Shown here one piece after another: positions 18,700 through 27,813 of a stretch of DNA of 64,000 nt; within the stretch, counting starts at the first letter, position 1; every line of letters begins with the position of its first letter. A program made the position numbers and the translations under genes. This DNA is from Microbulbifer sp. GL-2 (lineage in GTDB: Bacteria > Pseudomonadota > Gammaproteobacteria > Pseudomonadales > Cellvibrionaceae). The notes below the pieces were generated by a model, which saw only the letters and a program-made list of their open reading frames with translations, did not search any database and had not been told where the DNA came from. Location of the stretch: contig NZ_AP019807.1 of NCBI RefSeq assembly GCF_007183175.1, positions 1,119,001-1,183,000 of the forward strand, written 5' to 3'.

Positions 18700-19815
18700 A
18701 TGGGCGACAAGACTAGAGCACAAGAATTTCACCTACCCCTGGCACAAATTACTCAGTCTCCCCTGGACTGTACCGTGCGATATCTCAACTACACCGGTGA
18801 CTATGCACGCTTGGGTCTTGAATACGGTGATATTGCACCATTCCCGGACACGACCAGCTGTGCCTTCAACCCTCTCAGCCCAACTCCCCAGACGGTGAGA
18901 TCCCCCTGGTGCCTGACCCTCCTGAGCCCGGTGGCAAGCTTGTCGCAACTGCAGTGCTTGATTCAGTTCTTCGCTGAACAACATTGGCACGTCGATACTG
19001 TAGACACCCTATCCAACCGGCATGAATGCACAGTAATCCGCTTCCAGTTCAGCGCTGAGCTGGAGTTTTCCCCGGCGCGTTTTGCCTGTTTGCAACTGGC
19101 CGAGGAAATAGGGGCCGATCTGGTTCTACAGGATGGCGCTAGCCAGCGAGTACCAGCGCTTGCGGGCTTCGATATGGACTCCACTTTAATCGACGCCGAG
19201 GTCATAGACGAGCTGGCTAAGATCACAGGAATTGGTGAGCAGGTTGCCGCCATCACCGAGGCCGCCATGCGCGGCGAGCTGGACTTCCGCGATAGCTTTA
19301 AAAAGCGTATGGCCTTACTCAAAGGTTTTTCCGAACAGCGCCTGGCAGAAATTGCACAACAGCTGCCATTGAAGGAAGGGGCACAAAAACTGTTGCACTG
19401 CCTGCGCCAGCTGGGATGCAGAACTGTGATCCTGTCCGGTGGTTTTACTTACTTTGCCAACTTTCTGCAGAGGGAGCGCCTGGCTGTGGACTTGATTCAT
19501 GCCAACCAACTGGAGTTTGCCGAGGGCGTACTCACCGGTGAGATCATAGAGCCCATTGTGGATGGAATGCGCAAGCGACTGTTGCTGGAAGCAACTGCAA
19601 AAGATATGGGGCTATCACTGGAACAAGTGGTAGCCGTAGGTGATGGAGCCAACGATATCCCCATGTTGAATCTGGGCACCCTGGGTATAGCCATTCACCC
19701 AAAACCCAAAGTGCGCCTGGAGGCGCCGCAGGCCATCACCCTGTTCGGGCTCGATGCGGCGCTTTACCTGTTTGGCCTCAATGACCAGCAAATTGCCGAG
19801 CTGGGGCAACCTTAA
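18700..19815 (+). CDS. serB: Phosphoserine phosphatase
   Basis: A 371-residue HAD-superfamily enzyme that hydrolyses phosphoserine in the last step of serine synthesis. The catalytic loop is FDMDSTLIDAE (motif I, both aspartates present). Motif II is the serine in VILSGGFTYF, and motif III/IV is the GDGANDIPML loop. An N-terminal region of about 150 residues precedes the HAD domain, as in other long gammaproteobacterial SerB proteins. The ATG at 18700 has GGGGA upstream; a TTG at 18685 is less likely. It is divergent from the YtjB-like gene. Confidence 0.96.
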   Translation: MGDKTRAQEFHLPLAQITQSPLDCTVRYLNYTGDYARLGLEYGDIAPFPDTTSCAFNPLSPTPQTVRSPWCLTLLSPVASLSQLQCLIQFFAEQHWHVDTVDTLSNRHECTVIRFQFSAELEFSPARFACLQLAEEIGADLVLQDGASQRVPALAGFDMDSTLIDAEVIDELAKITGIGEQVAAITEAAMRGELDFRDSFKKRMALLKGFSEQRLAEIAQQLPLKEGAQKLLHCLRQLGCRTVILSGGFTYFANFLQRERLAVDLIHANQLEFAEGVLTGEIIEPIVDGMRKRLLLEATAKDMGLSLEQVVAVGDGANDIPMLNLGTLGIAIHPKPKVRLEAPQAITLFGLDAALYLFGLNDQQIAELGQP

Positions 19816-19835
19816 CAGCTCTCCAGGAAAAGATG

Positions 19836-19961
19836 TCAGATTATTGCATGGGGAAAGGGGAAAGAGCGCGGCTGACTGTTATCCGAACAGGCACTGGGCT
19901 CATATCCACAACTCACGGTGAAAAAACTGAGCACAACCAATAATAAAATCCGTCTGTACAT
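19836..19961 (-). CDS. Small putative lipoprotein (41 residues)
   Basis: A short frame with an excellent ribosome site (GGGAGGT before the ATG at 19961). It encodes MYRRILLLVVLSFFTVSCG followed by a polar tail. Charged residues, a hydrophobic stretch and a cysteine at residue 19 look like a lipoprotein signal, although threonine at -3 is not ideal for a lipobox. The mature part would be only about 22 residues. It is convergent with serB. It could be a small envelope lipoprotein or a chance frame; the strong ribosome site is the main argument. Confidence 0.5.
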   Translation of the reverse strand: MYRRILLLVVLSFFTVSCGYEPSACSDNSQPRSFPFPHAII

Positions 19962-20332
19962 AGGTACCTCCCTTTGCCTAAATGGATTTTTTATTCGAGC
20001 AGCAGGGTACGCAAAGGGTTCCATTTTGAACAGTGATTTAATGATTTTAATGCCAGAAAATTGACGCAAAAACCTTCATTTCGTACCGATTTGTTCAACT
20101 TTGCTACACAGCGTATTACACGAGGCTTTTGTCTTACTCTACGCAGCTTAAACGGTACGCTACAGGCACTTTGTCAACACGGCCCTCCCCCACCTGAAGA
20201 GACATCAAAACGGGAGTAGGAAAGGAGTAAAATACAGCGCTCAAATGGCAAACATTGAATTGGCCCGCACCTGTAAGGAGAGCCGCGACTCCGGTACAGA
20301 GTACCGAAACCGCGGAAAAAGCCCGGACTGAT
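19962..20332. other. Intergenic region with a strong compound inverted repeat
   Basis: About 370 bases between the small lipoprotein gene and the end of the M1 peptidase gene. At 20283-20315 two nested inverted repeats (CCGCG...CGCGG outside, CGGTAC-AGA-GTACCG inside) would form a stable hairpin. It is not followed by a T-run on the plus strand. No gene seen. Confidence 0.5.
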
Positions 20333-22276
20333 TCAGCCCGCTTTCTTGCCGTAGATTACCAAGCTGTTCACTTTCACAGACAATGGGTGGTAACCCACCT
20401 TGGCACGCTCAAAAATTCGCACAGCAACATCCTTCTTACCAGTCTCCACCATATTACGATATAGCGGGCGCAGGAACTTGTTGCGGCCAATGCTGGTGAG
20501 GAAGTTTTCAAGGCGCTCAAATGCCGGCTCGTAATCGTTGCGCACAGCGATCATCAACCAGCTAAAAGCCACTTCGTTGTTGCGGGATTCGGTCAGGCCA
20601 AAGGCGCTGTCCAGCTCCTTCAACTGGGGCTCAGTCAGTTTCTCCGGCATACCGTCGAGGAAGTACTTCCACTGGTGGAAAGTCCAGCCTTTTGTGTCAA
20701 TATCTTTGGCCGCCAGCTTGCCGCCCAGCCACTGTTGGCGCACCGGGTCCAACTTGGTGAAGGCATCGGACTGCGGGTGGGGTGCACCCTCGGGGATACC
20801 CGGCTCAAAGATCCATTGGTGAATACGCTCGCGATCCAGCTTGTCAGCGTGCTCCACCAGCAGGGTCTTATCGAGGTACTTGACGAAGTCCTCAGTGGTG
20901 ATGCTCTGGAAGGAGAAGTGGCTGAAGTACTCCATCAGGAAGCGATCAAAGGCTTCACGACCCACTTTCTGTTCCAGTTCGTACAGGAACAGGGAGCCTT
21001 TCTCGTAAGGGATATTGGAGAACACTTCATCGGGATCACGGCCACGCAGGTCGATGGCCATAATCTCGTCGCGGGGCTCTTTATCGGCCAGGTCAGCCTG
21101 CAAATCATCATAGCCCAGGGCCATTTCCATCTGGTAGCGCTCGTCACCGTAGACAAACTGCATGATGCGGTTGGTCAGGTAGGTGGTGAAGCCTTCGTTC
21201 AGCCACAGGTCGCGCCAGCTGGCATTGGTCACCAGGTTGCCGGACCAGGAGTGCGCCAGCTCGTGGGCAATCAGGGCCACCAGGCTCTTGTCACCGGCAA
21301 TCACGGTGGGGGTAATAAAACTCAGGCGCGGATTTTCCATGCCGCCGAAGGGGAAGCTGGGCGGCAGGATCAGTAGGTCGTAGCGATCCCAGTGGTAGGG
21401 GCCGTAGGCCTTCTCGGTCACTTCCAACATGGATTCGGTATCGGCAAACTCCGCCGCTGCAGATTCCAGCATGGAAGGCTCGGCGTAGACACCGGTGCGC
21501 TCACCCATAGGCTTGAACTGCAGGTCACCCACCGCCAGGGCGATCAGGTAGGAGGGAATGCGCTGGGGCATCTCGAACTCGTAGACGCCATCTTTGGCTG
21601 CCTTCGGGTCGTTGTTCGCACTCATGACCGCGCGCAGTTCTTTCGGTGTATGAACGGTGGCGTTATAGGTGATACGAACTTTGGGGGAATCCTGTAGCGG
21701 GATAAAGCTGCGCGCGTGGATCGCCTGGGCCTGGGTGAACAGGAACGGTTGCTTCTTGCCTGCGGTCTGCTCAGGTTCCAGCCACTGCACGCCGGAAGCA
21801 CCCGGCGCAGTGCGGTAGCGGATAGTGATACTGGTGGCATCTTCCGGCAGCTCAATATTGAGCGGAGTGCCCAGGTGGCCATCTTTCTCGCCCATGGAGA
21901 ACTGCACCGGCGCACCGTTGGCGGAAACGGAAACCACTTCCAGCTCGCGGGTATCCAGCACCATCGGCAGTTTCTTGTCGTTGAGGCGTTTGAAGTCCAG
22001 CTTGGCTTCGCCCTCGAGGACCTTGCGCGAGAAGTCCACAGTCAAGTCCAGGTCCAGGTGCTGTACCTGGTAGTCATTGCTGTTGGCGAAGGAGTGGTAA
22101 TCCACACCGGATTCCGGCGCCTTGTCAGCGACTGTTTTCTTTTCAATGACAGCGGCGGTTTTGACCGCTGCACTCGCGCTCTCGGCGTCAATTTTGGAAG
22201 GTTCTGTCTTCGAGCACCCACCCGCAACGGCAAGGCCGCCGACAATCAGGCTGGTGCAAAGTAAGCGGGGCAACAT
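20333..22276 (-). CDS. M1 family metallo-aminopeptidase, lipoprotein (leukotriene A4 hydrolase-like)
   Basis: A 647-residue zinc aminopeptidase. The N-terminus MLPRLLCTSLIVGGLAVAGGC suggests a lipoprotein modified at Cys21, so it should be membrane-anchored facing the periplasm. The substrate-binding GGMEN and the zinc site HELAHSW (338-342 for HEXXH) with the third ligand Glu361 in LWLNEGF (exact 18-residue spacing) are intact. A C-terminal helical domain of the leukotriene A4 hydrolase type follows. It trims N-terminal residues from peptides. The ATG at 22276 has GGGAG at 7 nt; a longer start at 22393 would bury the signal sequence and is rejected. Confidence 0.94.
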   Translation of the reverse strand: MLPRLLCTSLIVGGLAVAGGCSKTEPSKIDAESASAAVKTAAVIEKKTVADKAPESGVDYHSFANSNDYQVQHLDLDLTVDFSRKVLEGEAKLDFKRLNDKKLPMVLDTRELEVVSVSANGAPVQFSMGEKDGHLGTPLNIELPEDATSITIRYRTAPGASGVQWLEPEQTAGKKQPFLFTQAQAIHARSFIPLQDSPKVRITYNATVHTPKELRAVMSANNDPKAAKDGVYEFEMPQRIPSYLIALAVGDLQFKPMGERTGVYAEPSMLESAAAEFADTESMLEVTEKAYGPYHWDRYDLLILPPSFPFGGMENPRLSFITPTVIAGDKSLVALIAHELAHSWSGNLVTNASWRDLWLNEGFTTYLTNRIMQFVYGDERYQMEMALGYDDLQADLADKEPRDEIMAIDLRGRDPDEVFSNIPYEKGSLFLYELEQKVGREAFDRFLMEYFSHFSFQSITTEDFVKYLDKTLLVEHADKLDRERIHQWIFEPGIPEGAPHPQSDAFTKLDPVRQQWLGGKLAAKDIDTKGWTFHQWKYFLDGMPEKLTEPQLKELDSAFGLTESRNNEVAFSWLMIAVRNDYEPAFERLENFLTSIGRNKFLRPLYRNMVETGKKDVAVRIFERAKVGYHPLSVKVNSLVIYGKKAG

Positions 22277-22587
22277 GGACCTACTCCCAGAGTGTTCTGT
22301 TTTTAATCGCGACACAGGATACCCGAGAGCACGCAGATGCGGAATGACGGGTAGCAAATCCCCAGTGGCTACAACTCTGAAGTCCTCCCTCACAGCGCCT
22401 TTAAACCGACAGTCATACTCCCTTTCACGCCTGAAATAGACGAAAGTCTCATTTTATTCGTCTGACGACGAATTTACCGACTATTCGACCCCGAGTAGAA
22501 AAAAACTGACTGGCAATTAACAAAGTATTCACTTTTCCAAGACAGACTGCGGTTCCTTTATAAAAACCACATAAAAAGGAGAACCCC
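22277..22587. other. Divergent promoter region between the M1 peptidase and phoD
   Basis: About 310 bases without a gene. A poor Pho-box-like pair (CAGTCAT and CTTTCAC, 22410-22428, spacer 5 instead of 4) is present, too weak to call a PhoB site. Confidence 0.4.
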
Positions 22588-24249
22588 ATGTCCTTGTCCC
22601 GGAGGCGGTTTCTACAATTTTCCAGCGCCAGCCTGGCATCCCTGCCACTACTGAAAGCCTATGGTTCCGGCCAGCAGCCCTTTCAGCACGGTGTCGCCAG
22701 CGGCGACCCTCTGGCGGACCGCGTTATTCTCTGGAGCAGAATCACCCCGTCCGACGATCCCCTGTTTCAATCCATGGTGCCCTACAGCTGGCAAATTGCC
22801 CTGGATCCGGAAATGGCGATGGTGGTGAACAGTGGCAACGGCCTAACCGGCCCAGAGGTGGACTACACCATCAAGGTGGATGCCAGCGGTCTTCAGCCGG
22901 GTACCACCTACTACTACCGCTTCTATTCCAACAACATGGACTCCCCCGTGGGACGCACCAGGACCCTACCGGTGGGCCATGTAGAGCGCCTGCGTTTTGC
23001 GGTCACCAGCTGCTCCAACTATCCCATGGGCTTTTTCAATGTCTACAGGGAAATCGCCCAACGCCCTGACTTGGACGTGGTACTGCACCTGGGAGACTAT
23101 ATCTATGAATATGGCCCCGGCGGCTTCGGCACTGGCACCGGTTTGGGACGTGAGCCAATCCCGGCAAAGGAGATGGTGGATATCCAGGACTACCGTATGC
23201 GTTACTCCCAGTACCGCTCCGATCCCGACTTGCAGGAAGTCCATCGCCAGCACCCGTTTATCTGCGTGTGGGACGATCACGAAACCACCAACAATGCCTG
23301 GGCTGGGGGAGCGGAAAACCACGATCCCCAGGATGGTGAAGGCGACTGGTTCAAGCGTCGCTCAGTAGCCAACCAGGCCTACTTTGAGTGGATGCCAATC
23401 CGCGATAACGGCCTTTTGGATCTGTTTGGAGACAGGGCCATCTATCGCAGCTTCCGTTACGGTAACCTGATGGACCTGATGATGTTGGACACCCGCATCG
23501 CTGCGCGGGATGAGCAGGCCAACTGGTTTGACCAGAAAACCGCCGATAACCCGGAGCGCAGTCTCCTAGGCCAGCGGCAAGAGGAATGGTTGTACCGCAG
23601 CCTGAGCCAATCCCAATCCGACGGTGTGCGCTGGCGGGTACTTGGGCAACAGGTGATGATGGCACAGCTTACCCTGGCCAAGAACTTCTCCATCAACATG
23701 GATCAGTGGGATGGCTACACTGCCTCGCGCACACGGCTGTTTGATCACATCGCCAATAACAATATCGAGAACTTCTTCGTACTCACCGGAGACATCCACA
23801 GCTCCTGGGCCTGGGATCTGGCCAGCAACCCATTCAGTATTCTCGAATACGGGCGCCTCACCGGCCGCGGTGCCTTGGGTGGTGAATTTGTCACACCTGG
23901 AGTGACCTCAAGTTTCCTCGACAAGTCCCATTTGACAGACGTAGCCGCTATCGCCATGGACGGACTGATCCCGCACCTGAAGTGGGTCAATGTCACCCAG
24001 CGTGGCTACCTGCTGATGGACGTTTCCCACTCCCGCGCCAAGGCCCACTGGTACCATGTGGATACGGTAACCAGTAAAAACTACAATGCCACCCTGGCCA
24101 GGATGTACAAACAAAAAGCTGGCCACAACCACGTACAGCGTGCCTGGAGCGAGAGCGCAGCCGCGGAGAATACACCGGCACCGGCACCCGAATATGGCGC
24201 CCTGGCTCGCAACGCTATCGCCGCTCTACGCAGCCGTTACAGCGTATAA
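22588..24249 (+). CDS. phoD: PhoD family alkaline phosphatase/phosphodiesterase, Tat-exported
   Basis: A 553-residue secreted phosphatase. The N-terminus SRRRFLQFSSASLASLPLL is a twin-arginine signal, consistent with export of a folded metal enzyme. Family motifs are FQHGVASGDPLADRVILWSR, the metal-binding LHLGDYIYEYG, VWDDHETTNN and LTGDIHSSW near residue 405. PhoD enzymes release phosphate from mono- and diesters and use Ca and Fe. AAGGAG lies 6-7 bases before the ATG. A terminator hairpin follows. Regulation by phosphate is likely from the family but not evident in the sequence. Confidence 0.95.
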   Translation: MSLSRRRFLQFSSASLASLPLLKAYGSGQQPFQHGVASGDPLADRVILWSRITPSDDPLFQSMVPYSWQIALDPEMAMVVNSGNGLTGPEVDYTIKVDASGLQPGTTYYYRFYSNNMDSPVGRTRTLPVGHVERLRFAVTSCSNYPMGFFNVYREIAQRPDLDVVLHLGDYIYEYGPGGFGTGTGLGREPIPAKEMVDIQDYRMRYSQYRSDPDLQEVHRQHPFICVWDDHETTNNAWAGGAENHDPQDGEGDWFKRRSVANQAYFEWMPIRDNGLLDLFGDRAIYRSFRYGNLMDLMMLDTRIAARDEQANWFDQKTADNPERSLLGQRQEEWLYRSLSQSQSDGVRWRVLGQQVMMAQLTLAKNFSINMDQWDGYTASRTRLFDHIANNNIENFFVLTGDIHSSWAWDLASNPFSILEYGRLTGRGALGGEFVTPGVTSSFLDKSHLTDVAAIAMDGLIPHLKWVNVTQRGYLLMDVSHSRAKAHWYHVDTVTSKNYNATLARMYKQKAGHNHVQRAWSESAAAENTPAPAPEYGALARNAIAALRSRYSV

Positions 24250-24284
24250 TCCGAAAAATATGAGGCCTTATAAAAAGGCTCCAC

Positions 24285-24322
24285 AAAAAAGCGCGCAACC
24301 CGAAGGGAAGCGCGCTTTTTTT
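24285..24322. terminator. Bidirectional rho-independent terminator between phoD and fimX
   Basis: AAAAAAGCGCGC (24285-24296) and GCGCGCTTTTTTT (24310-24322) flank a 13-nt loop. A-run and T-run on opposite sides let it serve both convergent genes. Confidence 0.9.
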
Positions 24323-24344
24323 GTAAACAATATCCAGATGATAA

Positions 24345-26432
24345 TCAGTCCAGGCTGAAGTCGAAACTCATCTCCTCCGCAGGCGCCTGCACATAATAAC
24401 CTTGAATATAGTCGGTGCCAGTCTGCCACAAAGTCGGCAGCATACTGGCCTGTTCGATATGTGGCACGATCACTTTGGTGTCCGCCTCGCCAAGACGCTG
24501 CACCAGCCCTGCCAAAGATTCACTGCTCTCGCCCTCATCTTGTACTTCGCGCACAAAAGACGGATCGACCTTGGCGATATCCACCTTCACATGCTCCAGC
24601 GCTTTGAAAGGGTTGAGACCTGTACCAAAATGACACACCGCCACTCGACAACCGAGCTGTTGTACCTGAGTAGTAAAGTCACGGGCCGCATGCAGGTTAC
24701 TGGTGATATCCTCCTGGCGCAGCTGGAAAATTACAGTGCCCGGTGGAACCTTGGCGGCCTTGAAGGCCACCCCCAACCAGGCAGGTAAACTGCTGTCGAC
24801 CAGTGAGGCCGTGGTCATGTGCAACATCAGCGATACATCCCTGCCCTCGGCGCGGGCGGCTGCGGCAGCTTTGATCGCTGTGAGGATCACCCAGCGGTCC
24901 ATCTTGGCGGAGAGGCCAGCATCGCCCAGCTCCTGCAGGAAGGCCAGTGGCGCCAGCTCTTCCTTGTCATCAAGCATACGCACCAGTACTTCATATATCT
25001 GCTCGCCGGTACCCTGCAAGCTAAGAATCGGCTGGTATAACAGCTTCAGGTTTCCAGCCTCCAGTGCCTGCACCACCCGTGCCCGGTGATAAGTATCCGC
25101 ATCGGCACCACTTTCAGTATCGGGCTCATACAGAACAAAGTTACCTCCCTGCCCCTCATCACCCTGGGCCTGCTTATGTGCAACCTGCGCCTGCTCCAAC
25201 ACTTGCTGGGAACCACTTGATGCCTCACTCAACAGGGAAATGCCGATGGAAGCAGTAATCTGCTGGGTTTTGCCAGCCGCATCAAAAATGGTATCGGATA
25301 TTTTTTTCAGGATGTCGCGCGCGCGCTGCTCAATGCTGTCCGGGGTGGTGTCCGGGCTCAGCAGGCAGAAACTGTCATCACTGTAACGCGCCAGTGTGTC
25401 TCCACTGCGCTGGCAACCCTGCAACAACTCAGCCATGGCTTTTTGCACTGCATCAGCACCAGCGACGCCCACCACTTTTTGCACCTCTTCAGCAAAGCGG
25501 TCTACCTGGATAAACATCAGGCCGCCGGTACGGTGGGAATCCGCCGCAGACTTAATGGTGGAATCGAGCAGCGGTAAGAAATGCTGGCGATTAAACAATC
25601 CGGTGAGTGGATCGCGATTCTTGATATCGCTAAGCTGGGCTTCCAGCTGCTCGGTGTCACCCCGGCCTGCGGCAATACGCACTTGCAGGCAGCGCTCCTC
25701 CTCATAGGTGGTGCTGAGCACCTCGGCGCGGCTGGGCAGTGGATCGCCGGTAACTGTCCTGGCGGTAAACTTCCACTCCTTGGCTTCCACTTCATTGTTA
25801 TCGATAGCGCAGCGCTTGAGAAACCCTCGCGCGCCCTCCTGCTCATTTTCCGCCAGCATGTCAATCAACGGCTGGTACTCTACATCCTCACCGCTTTCGT
25901 GGCCGAAGCGTTCGGCAAAAGAGTCATTGGCATAGACAATTAAACCATCGGAAACATAGGCAATCGCATCTTTTGAGCTATCCAGTAATTCCTTGGCACG
26001 AACGAGGGTCGCGTGGTAGCGACGATCGTGCAGGCGCGCCTGGCGGCGGTTGTCCAAAGAGAGCATTTCGCGCTGGATCACCAGTAGTAGGTGCTGATCT
26101 TCATCTACTGTGACCACATCGCGTGCGCCCTGCTTCAACCCTTCCACTACCGGTTGTGAACCGCTGCGCTCGGTTAACAGGATCACCGGTACATCTTTTT
26201 GTAACTTGCTAATAGTGCGCAGGGCCACCGCCGGAGGAATCTGAGTACTGCCTTCCGCAGCAATGACCAAATCCCAGGTTTTATCCTGCAGCAAGCGGGT
26301 GAAAACTGCTTCACTGGAAACATGCTGGGCCCGGTTGGGCCGACCCGCATTATGCAACATGCTGACCAGGCGCTGCGCTTCTGAGGGAGTATCGTGAATC
26401 AGGAGGAGTCGGATAGTGTCGTTGCTACTCAT
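24345..26432 (-). CDS. fimX: FimX-type cyclic-di-GMP receptor (REC-PAS-degenerate GGDEF-degenerate EAL)
   Basis: A 695-residue protein close to the length of Pseudomonas FimX. Domains in order are a receiver-like domain (1-125) lacking the usual phospho-acceptor motif (DLVIAAE), PAS (about 140-260), GGDEF with the signature altered to YSDDSF, and EAL with EVL replacing EAL (YEVLVRM). Both catalytic signatures are therefore lost, as in FimX, which binds c-di-GMP through its EAL domain and promotes type IV pilus assembly and twitching. No pilus genes are in the window. It stands alone after the phoD terminator. The degenerate motifs make a receptor role more likely than synthesis or hydrolysis. 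Confidence 0.88.
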   Translation of the reverse strand: MSSNDTIRLLLIHDTPSEAQRLVSMLHNAGRPNRAQHVSSEAVFTRLLQDKTWDLVIAAEGSTQIPPAVALRTISKLQKDVPVILLTERSGSQPVVEGLKQGARDVVTVDEDQHLLLVIQREMLSLDNRRQARLHDRRYHATLVRAKELLDSSKDAIAYVSDGLIVYANDSFAERFGHESGEDVEYQPLIDMLAENEQEGARGFLKRCAIDNNEVEAKEWKFTARTVTGDPLPSRAEVLSTTYEEERCLQVRIAAGRGDTEQLEAQLSDIKNRDPLTGLFNRQHFLPLLDSTIKSAADSHRTGGLMFIQVDRFAEEVQKVVGVAGADAVQKAMAELLQGCQRSGDTLARYSDDSFCLLSPDTTPDSIEQRARDILKKISDTIFDAAGKTQQITASIGISLLSEASSGSQQVLEQAQVAHKQAQGDEGQGGNFVLYEPDTESGADADTYHRARVVQALEAGNLKLLYQPILSLQGTGEQIYEVLVRMLDDKEELAPLAFLQELGDAGLSAKMDRWVILTAIKAAAAARAEGRDVSLMLHMTTASLVDSSLPAWLGVAFKAAKVPPGTVIFQLRQEDITSNLHAARDFTTQVQQLGCRVAVCHFGTGLNPFKALEHVKVDIAKVDPSFVREVQDEGESSESLAGLVQRLGEADTKVIVPHIEQASMLPTLWQTGTDYIQGYYVQAPAEEMSFDFSLD

Positions 26433-26772
26433 TATTTGCTCTATTTATTCAGGGCGGCGCACCGCTACCGCGTGCGGTAAGTTTAGGGGGCCCTTACGGT
26501 GGCATACAAGGGCACATCTGGATGGTACGCGTGACCCAAGTCACACTAATCCCGCTGCCACAAAAGCGCGCCTTAGAATTATTATCTGTTAATTAGTAAT
26601 CACTAATCGGATCGGCAAAGCATTTTCCTTCGGCTCGCAACCGGACCCAGCCCAAAAAACATGGCGGCCACTATATAGATAGGCGAGTAGACGCATTTAG
26701 CCTAGATCAATTCAATGCCACTTTATAAACGCTTCGCGCCTGCGCTCTGTAGCAAAGCCAGTTCCAGATTTT
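26433..26772. other. Intergenic region, no gene seen
   Basis: About 340 bases upstream of fimX and downstream of epmB, both on the minus strand. It holds the fimX promoter. No hairpin with a T-run or other recognisable element was found. Confidence 0.4.
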
Positions 26773-27813
26773 TTAATTATTCTTTGTAACCTCAAGCGGC
26801 GATTTGGAGGGAACACCGGGCACTTCCCGGACCAGTTTAGGCACCAGGTATCCGGGCAGGCGGTGACGTAACTGCTCAACAATTTGCAACGCTCTGCTAT
26901 CGCTCACCTCAAAATGGGCAGCCCCGTTGACCCTGTCCAATTGATGCAGGTAATAAGGCATCACCCCCGCATCGAACAACGCCTCACTGAGGTTTTCCAG
27001 GGCCGTATAGCTGTCATTGACACCGCGAAGCAGTACCGCTTGATTAAGTAACGTGACTCCAGCACCGCGCAGGCGAGTCAGCGCAGTACGCACCTCATTA
27101 TCTATTTCATTAGCATGATTGCAGTGCAGTACCAGCACCGGCTTCAAACGCGAACCGGTAAACCAGGAAAGCATCTCATCAGTGATACGGCTCGGCACCA
27201 CTACTGGCAATCGAGTGTGAATACGCAGTTTATCCAAATGCTTTATCTGTGCCAGTTCACTACTCAGCCAGGAGAGTTGGCGGTCACTCACCACCAATGG
27301 ATCACCGCCACTCAAAATTACCTCACGCAACTCAGTGTGCGCACGCACATAGTCCAGTGCAGACGACCACTGGTTCCGGCTAAGGTGGTTTTCGCTATAG
27401 GGAAATTCCCGGCGGAAACAGTAACGGCAGTTCACTGCACACTGACCGGCGGTAATTAGCAGCAAACGGCCATGATACTTGTGCACTACCCCGGGCAACG
27501 GGTTTGCCTCAGCTTCCTGCAGTGGATCAGCACTAAAGCCGACTACCGCTTCCAACTCCGTAGCGCCAGGCAATACTTGTAGCAGCAGCGGATCATTCGG
27601 GTCTGCGGGGCGCATGCGCTTGATCAATGGACGCGGCACCCGCAGGGCAAATTGGCTACCGGCACTTAGGGCCTGAGGCAACAGTGCAGTGTCCAGCTGC
27701 AACAGCCGGATTAATTCAGCGGGATCTGTAACCAGATCCGATAACTCATCCTGCCAACGGCGGGGTTCACGGGTGTCAATCAGATCGCTGTTGATAGATG
27801 AAGGGTTCGCCAT
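26773..27813 (-). CDS. epmB: EF-P beta-lysylation protein (radical SAM lysine 2,3-aminomutase)
   Basis: A 346-residue radical SAM enzyme that converts (S)-alpha-lysine to (R)-beta-lysine for attachment to EF-P. The iron-sulfur motif CxxxCxxC is C125-A-V-N-C129-R-Y-C132, followed by FRREFPYSE as in lysine 2,3-aminomutases. The N-terminus (WQDELSDLVTDPAELIRLLQLD) matches EpmB. efp and epmA lie 2.6 kb away on the opposite strand, so all components except EpmC are close together. The start has no strong ribosome site. Confidence 0.95.
   Translation of the reverse strand: MANPSSINSDLIDTREPRRWQDELSDLVTDPAELIRLLQLDTALLPQALSAGSQFALRVPRPLIKRMRPADPNDPLLLQVLPGATELEAVVGFSADPLQEAEANPLPGVVHKYHGRLLLITAGQCAVNCRYCFRREFPYSENHLSRNQWSSALDYVRAHTELREVILSGGDPLVVSDRQLSWLSSELAQIKHLDKLRIHTRLPVVVPSRITDEMLSWFTGSRLKPVLVLHCNHANEIDNEVRTALTRLRGAGVTLLNQAVLLRGVNDSYTALENLSEALFDAGVMPYYLHQLDRVNGAAHFEVSDSRALQIVEQLRHRLPGYLVPKLVREVPGVPSKSPLEVTKNN

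Noticed and set aside
22410..22428. Pho box upstream of phoD
   Set aside because: Half-sites are imperfect and the spacer is 5 instead of 4 bases; only weak support.
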